In this document: positions 6,298-14,350 of the stretch, one piece after another
Layout: each line of letters begins with the position of its first letter
How positions within the stretch are numbered: the stretch's first letter is position 1
DNA from: Euryarchaeota archaeon UBA556
GTDB lineage: Archaea; Thermoplasmatota; Poseidoniia; Poseidoniales; Thalassarchaeaceae
DNA: 18,527 nucleotides
NCBI GenBank assembly: GCA_002494975.1
Contig: DADI01000027.1
Location: 1 to 18,527 of the forward strand
Direction of reading: 5' to 3'
Made by a program: the position numbers and the translations under genes
Notes under the pieces: model-generated
What the model was told of the DNA's origin: nothing
Database searches by the model: none
What the model saw: the letters and a program-made list of their open reading frames with translations, nothing else

Positions 6298-7737
6298 TCA
6301 GGAATCCGGAAGATACACTGATATTGCCCAGACTAGAATACTCACTGAGAAAGATAAAAATATCATTGATAAGGGTTCATCTAAAGAAAATCCGAAGCTC
6401 ATACCATCATTCATAATCATCACCAAAGCATCAACTAATTCAAGAAACGGCCAGACTAATACCAATAGTAAAAGAGATGCTGCAGAAGCACCGACCCTTC
6501 TCAAATCAGAAACTAATAAATGGAGAGCAGATGCTGCAATTGCCACACTAAACATAACTATACCAGGAAGCCATAACCAAGAGGAAACAGCACCTAAATC
6601 TTCTCTTTGGACTCCAAAATCAGTAATAACTAACCAAGAAATATAAATTAATGGTAAAGGGAGGATGATTGATGAACCTATGATAGAGGAAAAAGTGCGA
6701 AATTTCGGCCCTATTACTGCTTCCCACCATCTACCACAATTTTCTTCAGCATACCTCGAAATTAATGCAGGAGGAATTACTACAGAGATAAATGAAGGCA
6801 ATAAGATCATTGCTGCGACAAAATCTGGACCAGCCACTGATATCTCATCTTCATTTATCAATGTATGAATCAATAATAGTGCCAAGATAGATGGGATGAA
6901 GCGGCTTATTGTATCAATGGGATTTCTCTTTTCCATTCTGTAAGCCCAATGAAAAAGACTCGAAATTTTACTTATTTTAGCGTTACCAGAAGGTTTTGGT
7001 AGATCAAAATTAGATAAAGGATGTTTTTGCTTTTTGACAGAAACACCTCTTTTTTCATCAAATTCCATAATTCTATCTGCTGCTAACATAATTTGAGGAT
7101 CATGTGTGGCCAGAATTACTCCATGTCCTTTAGATGCCAACGCCCTTAACCAGTCGACTAATAATTCCCTAGCGGATTCATCTAATCCTTCTGATGGTTC
7201 ATCAAGTAAAATTGCACGAGGTTTTTCTGACATTACCGCAGGTGCTAATCCTGAAAGTACTGCAAGACGTCTTGCTAACCCTCCTGAAAGCTGGGAAATC
7301 CTGTCTGATTTACGATGTTCAAGCCCCCAATAATTGAGTAACTGAGATACTTTAGTTGAATCATAATGACAGCCAGAAACTGCTAGGACTGTAGTCAACC
7401 TCTCTTCTATTGTTTCCTCCCCTGACATTCCATTTTTTTGTAGCGTTAATCCCATAGGTGGCAAAGAACCTCTTCGACCTTCTGAGTCTCTAACAAGTTT
7501 CATCTCAAAACCTTCATTCCTCCAAGAAATTAGACCCGAAGAAATTGCATGCATGCCTGCACTTGATTCAAGTAAAGTGGTCTTACCACAACCATTTGAC
7601 CCCACAAGAGCAACTACTTCTCCTTCGAATAATTCAAAGTTCATTTCTGATATAATGAGGCGATTGCCTCGGTGAATATCTAAATCCGAAATCTGGATTA
7701 GCGGCAGCACACTCACATACCTCCGAGGGTGGTTCAT
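6298..7737 (-). CDS. CcmA-CcmB fusion: heme-export ABC transporter, ATPase plus permease in one chain
   Basis: A 479-residue protein joining an ABC ATPase (about 10-230) to a CcmB-like membrane domain (about 280-475). The ATPase has Walker A GSNGCGKT (46-53), a Q-loop glutamine near 100, signature LSGGLARRLAV (150-160), Walker B AILLDEP (175-181) and the switch histidine H212. The C-terminal part has six likely membrane segments and SDLRRVGA (410-417), as in CcmB. The ccmC and ccmD-like genes follow directly, so the role is the CcmABCD complex that releases heme-loaded CcmE. CcmA and CcmB are normally separate; here they are continuous with no stop. A GGAGG at 7724-7720 inside the frame would suit GTG starts at 7716 or 7710, giving 472 or 470 residues; the domain begins at about residue 11, so either is possible. 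Confidence 0.85.
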   Translation of the reverse strand: MNHPRRYVSVLPLIQISDLDIHRGNRLIISEMNFELFEGEVVALVGSNGCGKTTLLESSAGMHAISSGLISWRNEGFEMKLVRDSEGRRGSLPPMGLTLQKNGMSGEETIEERLTTVLAVSGCHYDSTKVSQLLNYWGLEHRKSDRISQLSGGLARRLAVLSGLAPAVMSEKPRAILLDEPSEGLDESARELLVDWLRALASKGHGVILATHDPQIMLAADRIMEFDEKRGVSVKKQKHPLSNFDLPKPSGNAKISKISSLFHWAYRMEKRNPIDTISRFIPSILALLLIHTLINEDEISVAGPDFVAAMILLPSFISVVIPPALISRYAEENCGRWWEAVIGPKFRTFSSIIGSSIILPLPLIYISWLVITDFGVQREDLGAVSSWLWLPGIVMFSVAIAASALHLLVSDLRRVGASAASLLLLVLVWPFLELVDALVMIMNDGMSFGFSLDEPLSMIFLSFSVSILVWAISVYLPDS

Positions 7738-7823
7738 CGTTTGAGACGTTCGTCAAAGAATCGAAGGCGCTATTGCTAGAATACCTGCGGGTATGATTTG
7801 TGACAACCAACTCCGGAGGTGAT
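7738..7823. promoter_or_regulatory. Divergent promoter region between the ccm operon and the rhomboid gene
   Basis: A compact region serving both strands. The only A/T-rich candidate box is around TATTGCTAGAATACC (7771-7785), readable in either direction. On the plus strand it would start transcription near 7806, leaving about 18 nt of leader that holds the rhomboid Shine-Dalgarno sequence. On the minus strand it would start near 7752. This spacing is suggestive but the box is weak. Confidence 0.3.
7815..7823 (+). promoter_or_regulatory. Shine-Dalgarno sequence abutting the rhomboid ATG
   Basis: GGAGGTGAT is a nine-base match to the complement of the conserved 3' end of 16S rRNA and directly precedes ATG 7824. 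It favours this start over an in-frame GTG at 7800. Confidence 0.6.
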
Positions 7824-8840
7824 ATGTTTTTGTCAGACTTAGAAAATAGTGATGTGATATTTTTATCAATCTATATTGTCGTAGCACTAATACCATTCAT
7901 TAATTCTTACAGACAAAAGACAAGTGTTGCTTTAGCAATGGTTTTGTCACTACTCTTAGTAATGTTAGTTAGGTTTATTTTAGCAATAGCAAATGTTGGA
8001 TTCAATGAAATAGAACTTTTAGCAATGATTCCGGTAATATCAAAAAATCCTGATCAATTATATCGATTTGTAACTGCCGCTTGGTTGCATGCAGATTGGT
8101 TACATGTTCTCTCAAATATTCTTGTTATAGGGTTGGTTGGTGTTCCTTTAGAGCAAAGACTAGGCAGTAGGAGATGGATAATAGTATATTTCTTAGGATT
8201 TATTGGAGGTAATGTCGCATGGGTCATGACACATCCAGAGTCCCATAATCCTGCAATTGGAGCCAGCGGAGCAGCATTTGGACTACTAGGTGCCTACATG
8301 GCATGCTGGCCAAATGATGAAATTGAATTCCCTCTATTATTCTTGATAAGAGCGTGGCCAATATGGTTAATTGTATTTGTCAGGTTAGGGCTAGAGATCT
8401 ATCAAATGTACTCCATTCAAGAAGGAACTTCGGGGGAAACAAATATTGCACATATGGCACATATTGGAGGCTTCATTTTAGCTTATCTTTTAGCAAGAAT
8501 AATCGCTAGAGGTGCACCCAGTTCTTTAAGTACTGAAAGTTCTAATCCCACCGCTGCATCTCATAATGAATCTATGAGAGTGATTGCAAAAAAGAAAATG
8601 GGTGACTTGACAAATGATCCTTGGGAATCTGCAAATAAACCACTCGAGGGAAATGCCGGAAGGATACTATATCAACTCAGGCTACAAGGTGATGAACTAG
8701 AAACAAGACAGGCGTGGCTGGAAGAACTTGCTGAGAATACAATCTGTCCAATTTGTGATGGGGAAATAAGATTTAATGAAAAAGATGATGTATATCGACT
8801 TGTTTGTTCGATAAATGGTGAACATCTATTTTGGCCATAA
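7824..8840 (+). CDS. Rhomboid intramembrane serine protease with C-terminal zinc-ribbon-like tail
   Basis: A 338-residue membrane protease that cuts transmembrane helices of other proteins. The catalytic dyad is S148 in PAIGASGAAFG and H213 in IAHMAHIGGF; the conserved HADWLHVLSN (H89, H94, N98) forms the expected oxyanion/gate region, and LEQRLGSRRW (110-119) is a rhomboid L1 mark. Two more hydrophobic helices lie at about 11-26 and 35-55. After the last helix a cytoplasmic tail of about 105 residues ends in CPIC (C308/C311) and C328/H334, a possible zinc-binding site; this is not part of the core fold. The start at 7824 follows GGAGGTGAT; a GTG at 7800 would add 8 residues. The giant subtilase begins 68 nt downstream and may be its substrate or partner. 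Confidence 0.92.
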   Translation: MFLSDLENSDVIFLSIYIVVALIPFINSYRQKTSVALAMVLSLLLVMLVRFILAIANVGFNEIELLAMIPVISKNPDQLYRFVTAAWLHADWLHVLSNILVIGLVGVPLEQRLGSRRWIIVYFLGFIGGNVAWVMTHPESHNPAIGASGAAFGLLGAYMACWPNDEIEFPLLFLIRAWPIWLIVFVRLGLEIYQMYSIQEGTSGETNIAHMAHIGGFILAYLLARIIARGAPSSLSTESSNPTAASHNESMRVIAKKKMGDLTNDPWESANKPLEGNAGRILYQLRLQGDELETRQAWLEELAENTICPICDGEIRFNEKDDVYRLVCSINGEHLFWP

Positions 8841-8869
8841 TCAAGTATTATTGAATTAATTATCGGTTC

Positions 8870-8877
8870 AAATTATA
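8870..8877 (+). promoter_or_regulatory. TATA-like box of the subtilase gene
   Basis: AAATTATA lies 32-39 nt before the subtilase ATG at 8909. An archaeal start site about 25 nt downstream would fall at about 8898-8903, in the middle of the inverted repeat and within about 10 nt of the ATG, giving an almost leaderless message. No Shine-Dalgarno sequence is present, which agrees. Confidence 0.4.
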
Positions 8878-8890
8878 CCTCTCTTGGCGT

Positions 8891-8909
8891 TGGCTCTCTA
8901 AGAGAGCCA
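8891..8909. repeat. Perfect 9-bp inverted repeat over the subtilase start region
   Basis: Arms TGGCTCTCT (8891-8899) and AGAGAGCCA (8901-8909) are perfect reverse complements separated by a single A. The right arm ends on the A of the subtilase ATG. The position around the predicted transcription start suits an operator for a dimeric repressor. If the transcript started upstream it could instead form a hairpin next to the start codon. It is too far from the rhomboid stop (8840) and lacks the U-tract needed for an obvious terminator. Confidence 0.6.
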
Positions 8910-11900
8910 TGGTAAGAGCATCGAAAACAGTAGGCCCAATATTAGTTGTAGCGTTGATGTTAGTCCTAGATTTATCGGCGGGAGCATCAGCAATTGTTTC
9001 GGTTGAAGACGACAGTATTCATGATACAAATTATGAATCAGAAGTAATTACTTCGAAGACTGAATTAGAAATACCAGAACTGAAATGTCAAGGTGAAACC
9101 TGTCCTGAAAAATACCTAGGTATCGGATTCCCACCTTGGGATGCTAGCCCGGCAGTAGAAGAACCATATTGGTGGATAAATTTCGCTACAGATAAAGATG
9201 CTAATGGAATGGAAGATAGTCTTCAATATATGATTGATGGTCAAAAAGAGTCTCACTCAGCAACTGCAATACTTGGAAATGACGGTCGGATGACTACGGC
9301 AATTATAGTCGGCTATTCATGGCATCCTGGAGAAACTGATTTACTTAAATTAAAGGAGGTACTAATTCAACATGGTTGGGAAGAAGAGGGGTCATGGTTT
9401 TTCCCAGTTGAATATATCGATTCAGTTGTCATAGATCATGTGCCTGTTAGTTCACTAATTGAGATATGGCAACAAGACGGAGTCATAATGATTGAAGAGC
9501 AAGACAAAATAGTTTCATATCTAAGTATAGCTACTAGAGGTTCCAAAGTTCGAGATTCAGACGTTTATGACGAAACATTAAGAGATTTTGGCTACGATGG
9601 TTCAGGAGTAGTGATTGCAGTCCTAGATTCTGGAGTGGATAATGAACATTTCTCACTTGATGATTTCTCAGATGATAATAATGATAATGAAAAACAACCA
9701 GATGATTTATCTGATCCCAAATGGGTTGCGGGATGTGATGCGACTTCGTGGAATTCTCAGGAATGTAACGATGGAGAATTCGATCCGGATGATGGTCACG
9801 GACATGGAACTCATGTGGCTGGTATCGCATTAGGAACTGGAGATGAAAGAAGAATAAATCAAGGTTATGCCCCTGGTTCATATTTAGTAGATGTCAAAGT
9901 AATGACTGACTCTGGAGGCAGTGCCGGTGGAGATGAAGGCCCTATAATCAAAGGTTTACAGTGGGTTCTACAAAATGTAGATACAAATTGGGGAAATAAT
10001 GAGTCTAGTGAAGGTATCGACATTATGACTATGTCATTTGGAAGTGGAAGTTCACCTGTAGGCGATAATGACCAAGGAGATGATGGGAATAATTCCGCAG
10101 CAAGACTTGTCAATGATTGTGCAGAAGCAGGAATTGTACCTATTGCTGCAATCGGTAATGATGGAACTAATCGAGTCACATCAGTTGGAGCCGCAGATTC
10201 TGCAATAACTGTTGGAGCTATTGATGATCAAAATACTATTCAGAGAAATGATGATGACATAGCTGATTATTCTAATTCAGGACCAAGAGTAGATGATAAT
10301 GATGGAAATAAATGGGATGAGTTGAAACCTGATGTTGTCGCTCCTGGCTCGGGTATGACTTCTGCTCAGCATGCTGCATCTACCTCGACAATCCCGGGGC
10401 AAGATTCTACATCATTGGCGGATGATGGATATGTTTCAATGGATGGAACAAGTATGTCCACACCTGCTGTTGCAGGCCTTGCAGCAATTATTCTACAAAT
10501 AGATGATAAACTTGAACCGCAAGAAGTTAAAGATCTCTTTAGGAATAATTCTGAAGCCAGAGGTTCTCCATCTATGCCATCAGTCTCAGACATTTGGAAT
10601 AAAGATTATGGATTTGGAATAATTGATGGAAATTTAATTCTTCAAGCACTGCTTGGAGATGACTCAGGAGGCGGAGACCCACCAGGAAATGATACTGGAG
10701 GAGGAGATCCACCTGTTGGAGAAGGTACTGGTGATTGGGTAGTTATCGAAAAACCCAGTGGGCTTTGGCTAATAGAAGGACAAAGTTATGGCATACGTGG
10801 ACATATTAGTGAAGCAGGAGAAGAAAATGGTACAACAGAAGAGGTTCAAGTTCGTGTCACTTACAAGTATAGACCTCTAGATGGGGGGCCACTTTCCACT
10901 GGAGTTTTAGTTGATTGGCATCAAGCATTCGGAACTATCAATTGGACCACTAACTTTGACTTACCTAATTTCGAGGATGAAGAAGATGTTGACGCCGAAA
11001 CTCTTCAAATTGAAGTTAAATCAAAGAACGAATTCGAGCAATGGAGTAATAATACGAAGAATACGCATAATATTGGAAGATTATCATTAGAGGTTAGTTC
11101 ACCAAGTAGTCAAGATATTGTAAGTGGAAATATTGAAATAAATGGAATTATGGAAACTGTTAACGGAGCACAATTACAATGGAGATTAGGAACTGATGAT
11201 TGGAAAAACGCGACTTATTATTCGAGTGTAGGCAATAGACAAATAGAATGGGCAATACCTTGGGATACCCAAGATAATGATGATGGGGACCAAAGATTTT
11301 CAGTTAGATTTGTTAGTGGCGTAGGGGTTAAGTCAGAAGAAATTCGTACAACGATAGAAATTGACAATATTCCACCGGCGCCTAATTTAATGTTCAGAAC
11401 GGGGCTTTCAATACAAGAATATGGGATTTCAGTGACTGAAACCTATGTCAACACATTTTTAGAGGCAAAAGTACAAATTAGAAATATCGGTGACTTGTCT
11501 GCAGAAGATTTATCGATATATCTCTTAGAAGATGGTTATAGAAAAGATGAGATTATTATTCAAACCATAGGTAGTGGGGATATAATAGAAGTTTCACTAT
11601 CATGGAATCCATCGAGTGTAGGCGATAAACAACTGACAATTTCTCTCGACCCACTAGATGAAATTCAAGAAAATAATGAATCAGATAATGATATTTCAAT
11701 AATATTTCCAGTATTACAACGCCCTCAAGGAATCGACCTAGCCTTCAGAGATGGAGCTATCAAGACAGAACCATCTATACCTAGACCTAATGAACAGTTC
11801 TTGATAACGGGTAGAATCGATAACTTAGGTTCTACTGATGCCATGGACGTAGGTGCAACACTTTGGCTCAAGAATGATTTAGGTTGGACTGAAATTACAA

Positions 11901-13711
11901 CTACTAAAATTTCACTAGTAGTCGGACAAGGTGCCAGTCAAGTAGCATTTGCCTATATCGCTAATGAAGTTGGCCCGATAGAAGTAAAGATAACAATAAA
12001 TGGAGAAAGTCTATCGGATTTGAACTGGGATAACAACGAAGTTACTTCAACGATACTTGTAGATCAATCGGCTCTGACAGGTGCAAAACAAATATCATTT
12101 AATTATGGAGAAGAACCAATTAAGGTAATAGATTTGAATGGAGAAGGCTTGTTAATTACAAGTAGTGATGGAGGTTTATCCTTATATCGAATAAATTCTA
12201 ATCTAGCATTAATTCCATGCTCAAATATGCTAGAAACTAAATGGGCAGGAGATTTTTCATCATGGAGTACAAGCGATGGTTATGCACACATAACTTGGAC
12301 AAGAAGATACATCGATAATCAAGGATTTTTCCTGCAGACACTAAGTTATTCCAGAATAGATGCGACATGTGAAATGACACCTATACAAGATTTAATGGAA
12401 CCAATTTCATTATCTGATGGGAAATATTACGGGATAGATTTAGATGTTAAAGGAACTGAAATAATGATTGGAGGATACCATAGAGATATATCAACTGGTG
12501 GAACCTACAAAGATCTGACAAGCGTTTTCTTGCTTAAATCGGATTACCCTACCTCATCATCCGATTGGGTTTTCACTCCAAACATCATCGGAGATATTGA
12601 AATTAATAGGAATGAGGCTGACCCAATAGTTATTGAATTTGGCGAGGAACATACACATATATTATATCAATCTAATAGAGATGACGTAACTGGTGAAGAG
12701 AGACTTGGTTTGTGGTACGCACATGGCTCTAGTCAGCAGAGTTCTTGGACATATAAGAAGTCAATCGGAGACACTGCAAGTATGCAGATGATGTCTGTAA
12801 AAACTATAGATGACAAGGATTATCTTTTTGCTGTTTGGAAAGAAGGTATTGACTCAGAGTCTGTATTAGTGGCTATGATTGCAGATTCTACAATGACTGC
12901 TGAAGAAAACCTAAGCATGAAAATTCCTTCGAAAGGAATTGGAAATATACAAATGACAGATACACACCTTGGAATACAAGTATTCTATGACTTTGTAGGG
13001 CCAACAGGATCTCAGATACAGTATGGTATGATGAACCCTTCATTAGATGACCAGTGGATTGGACTATCTGATAGAATAACTTCAGGAAAGAATCATTTAT
13101 CATCAGTCGATAGAAGTCCACTAAGTGACGAAACTATCGTGCTAAGTTGGAATGAATTGTCGGGATGGCAAATAAGAGCATTGATTGACGATAATGACCC
13201 AGATGTTGGAGAATTAAACATTCTAGATGAATTAAGAGTATATTTAGGGCTGGATGAACAAAACTTTGCAATTCTAACAGCAGGAGTTGCGATCACAGTG
13301 CTTATTCTTTGCCTAATAGTTCTTTCAACAATGTCAGTTAGTGCTCTAAAATGGGCTGGTAGAAAAAGAAAGAAAGTCGCAACAGGGAATATTATATTAG
13401 AAGAAAATGTAGTGGATATTGTAGAATCAACTGATATCGAAATTAGATCTTCTGAAATCGAATTGATTGATGTAGAATTAACAGATGGAGCTAATTCAAG
13501 GAAGGAAAGAAGGCAAGACAGAAAAACTGTAATTACGCAAAATATGGCTCAACCTATGCCTTCAGCAGTTACGCCTACTACCAAAAGTGAGATTCAAATT
13601 CCAACTCTAAATAGACCGGTATTATGCCCCACATGCACCTCAAAATTTGAGGCTTCAATGGAGTTAAAGATGGTTAAATGTCCAATTTGTGATTCGAGAA
13701 TTGATCTTTAG
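8909..13711 (+). CDS. Giant secreted, membrane-anchored subtilisin-like protease with CARDB repeats and cytoplasmic zinc ribbon
   Basis: A 1600-residue S8 serine protease, probably degrading proteins outside the cell. Residues 1-28 are a signal peptide; about 80-205 look like a propeptide/inhibitor domain. The peptidase domain (about 218-585) has the catalytic triad D240 (IAVLDSGVD), H299 (GHGHGTHVAG) and S515 (MDGTSMSTPAVAG), with oxyanion N417 (AAIGNDG). A Gly/Pro linker with GGGDPP twice (587-602) leads to an Ig-like region (about 610-820), two CARDB-like domains (about 845-932 and 941-1050, each ending ENNESDND- or NWDNNEV-like) and a repetitive beta-rich part (about 1060-1440), possibly a propeller. 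A membrane helix (about 1454-1478) is followed by basic residues (GRKRKK), a cytoplasmic tail and a ribbon with C1573/C1576 and C1591/C1594. The maf gene follows at once. Confidence 0.95.
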   Translation: MVRASKTVGPILVVALMLVLDLSAGASAIVSVEDDSIHDTNYESEVITSKTELEIPELKCQGETCPEKYLGIGFPPWDASPAVEEPYWWINFATDKDANGMEDSLQYMIDGQKESHSATAILGNDGRMTTAIIVGYSWHPGETDLLKLKEVLIQHGWEEEGSWFFPVEYIDSVVIDHVPVSSLIEIWQQDGVIMIEEQDKIVSYLSIATRGSKVRDSDVYDETLRDFGYDGSGVVIAVLDSGVDNEHFSLDDFSDDNNDNEKQPDDLSDPKWVAGCDATSWNSQECNDGEFDPDDGHGHGTHVAGIALGTGDERRINQGYAPGSYLVDVKVMTDSGGSAGGDEGPIIKGLQWVLQNVDTNWGNNESSEGIDIMTMSFGSGSSPVGDNDQGDDGNNSAARLVNDCAEAGIVPIAAIGNDGTNRVTSVGAADSAITVGAIDDQNTIQRNDDDIADYSNSGPRVDDNDGNKWDELKPDVVAPGSGMTSAQHAASTSTIPGQDSTSLADDGYVSMDGTSMSTPAVAGLAAIILQIDDKLEPQEVKDLFRNNSEARGSPSMPSVSDIWNKDYGFGIIDGNLILQALLGDDSGGGDPPGNDTGGGDPPVGEGTGDWVVIEKPSGLWLIEGQSYGIRGHISEAGEENGTTEEVQVRVTYKYRPLDGGPLSTGVLVDWHQAFGTINWTTNFDLPNFEDEEDVDAETLQIEVKSKNEFEQWSNNTKNTHNIGRLSLEVSSPSSQDIVSGNIEINGIMETVNGAQLQWRLGTDDWKNATYYSSVGNRQIEWAIPWDTQDNDDGDQRFSVRFVSGVGVKSEEIRTTIEIDNIPPAPNLMFRTGLSIQEYGISVTETYVNTFLEAKVQIRNIGDLSAEDLSIYLLEDGYRKDEIIIQTIGSGDIIEVSLSWNPSSVGDKQLTISLDPLDEIQENNESDNDISIIFPVLQRPQGIDLAFRDGAIKTEPSIPRPNEQFLITGRIDNLGSTDAMDVGATLWLKNDLGWTEITTTKISLVVGQGASQVAFAYIANEVGPIEVKITINGESLSDLNWDNNEVTSTILVDQSALTGAKQISFNYGEEPIKVIDLNGEGLLITSSDGGLSLYRINSNLALIPCSNMLETKWAGDFSSWSTSDGYAHITWTRRYIDNQGFFLQTLSYSRIDATCEMTPIQDLMEPISLSDGKYYGIDLDVKGTEIMIGGYHRDISTGGTYKDLTSVFLLKSDYPTSSSDWVFTPNIIGDIEINRNEADPIVIEFGEEHTHILYQSNRDDVTGEERLGLWYAHGSSQQSSWTYKKSIGDTASMQMMSVKTIDDKDYLFAVWKEGIDSESVLVAMIADSTMTAEENLSMKIPSKGIGNIQMTDTHLGIQVFYDFVGPTGSQIQYGMMNPSLDDQWIGLSDRITSGKNHLSSVDRSPLSDETIVLSWNELSGWQIRALIDDNDPDVGELNILDELRVYLGLDEQNFAILTAGVAITVLILCLIVLSTMSVSALKWAGRKRKKVATGNIILEENVVDIVESTDIEIRSSEIELIDVELTDGANSRKERRQDRKTVITQNMAQPMPSAVTPTTKSEIQIPTLNRPVLCPTCTSKFEASMELKMVKCPICDSRIDL
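10667..10714 (+). repeat. Short coding repeat (GGGDPP twice) in the subtilase linker
   Basis: Residues 587-592 and 597-602 of the subtilase are both GGGDPP, a ten-residue period, encoded at 10667-10684 and 10697-10714. It forms a flexible hinge between the peptidase domain and the Ig-like region. Such short repeats can vary in copy number between strains. Confidence 0.7.
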
Positions 13712-13715
13712 GTGG
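13710..13715 (+). promoter_or_regulatory. Shine-Dalgarno sequence for maf
   Basis: AGGTGG overlaps the subtilase TAG stop and lies 5 nt before ATG 13721. It favours that ATG over the in-frame GTG at 13712 and implies co-transcription with the subtilase. Confidence 0.55.
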
Positions 13716-13720
13716 TAAAT

Positions 13721-14350
13721 ATGCGAGTTTTACTTGCATCAGCATCTAAAAGGAGGCTTTCGTGCCTAAAAGAGATTTTAGATTGTGAAATTAAAGCTCA
13801 ACCATTACTTAGTGATGAAAAAAATATGATTAACGGAGAAAGTGTAGAACTACAAGTAAACGAAATTTGTCTCTCAAAGGCAAAATTTGCGGCTATAGAA
13901 TGGGACATTATTGAGAAAGAAGGGATAGATGCCCCGGAAATAATTATTGTTTCGGATACCATCGTAGAAGACCCTGATAATTATCTAAATCCGATGGGAC
14001 AGCCAAAAAATAAACTCGAAGCAACCAATATGCTACTAAGGCTTTCAGGAAAGAGACATAAAGTATGGTCATCAACAGCAATTCTAATCAAAAGTAATGA
14101 GAAATATCTCCCAATTCATGGGAAATGGGGATATCAGAAATGGACAAGCCATTCAATAGTTGAATTTGAACAGTTAACAAATGAGGATATAATCGCGCTA
14201 ATTCAAAATGAGTCATGGTATGGTAAAGCAGGAGGGTATGATTTAGCAGGTGAAGCTAAGAAACATACTAAGTTAATTCAAGGAGATGAGTTAACAGTAT
14301 TAGGATTTGCATTTGAGTCGATAGAAGAGCTCAAAAGGATACTAATCTAA
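13721..14350 (+). CDS. maf: Maf-like nucleoside triphosphate pyrophosphatase
   Basis: A 209-residue cytoplasmic enzyme of the Maf family, which hydrolyses non-standard or modified nucleoside triphosphates to monophosphate and pyrophosphate. The N-terminus LLASASKRRLSCLKEIL matches the Maf LASxSxRR nucleotide-binding signature. SDE at 31-33, VSDTIV (77-82, with the probable catalytic/metal D79), GQPKNKLEATNMLLRLSGKRHKV (93-115), VEFEQLTNEDI (147-157) and WYGKAGGYDLAG (166-177) follow in family order. LSGKRH is the usual LSGrxH block. It is slightly longer than typical bacterial Maf, with an insert around 60-73. The start at 13721 has AGGTGG 5 nt upstream; a GTG at 13712 would add 3 residues. 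Its TAA stop overlaps that of the convergent NifU-like gene. Exact substrate (dTTP/UTP-type or m7GTP-type) cannot be told here. Confidence 0.85.
   Translation: MRVLLASASKRRLSCLKEILDCEIKAQPLLSDEKNMINGESVELQVNEICLSKAKFAAIEWDIIEKEGIDAPEIIIVSDTIVEDPDNYLNPMGQPKNKLEATNMLLRLSGKRHKVWSSTAILIKSNEKYLPIHGKWGYQKWTSHSIVEFEQLTNEDIIALIQNESWYGKAGGYDLAGEAKKHTKLIQGDELTVLGFAFESIEELKRILI

Noticed and set aside
6281..6646. A plus-strand open frame opposite the end of the CcmAB fusion.
   Set aside because: It is antisense to a well-supported membrane domain, and its peptide is low-complexity and polar with no recognisable features.
9534..9881. A minus-strand open frame rich in His, Asn and Gln opposite the subtilase active-site region.
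   Set aside because: The composition is a by-product of the Asp/Gly-rich subtilase codons read backwards, and the subtilase frame has an intact catalytic motif here.
12888..13121. Minus-strand open frames in the 3' part of the subtilase gene.
   Set aside because: The plus-strand frame is continuous through to the membrane helix and zinc ribbon; the antisense peptides have no support.
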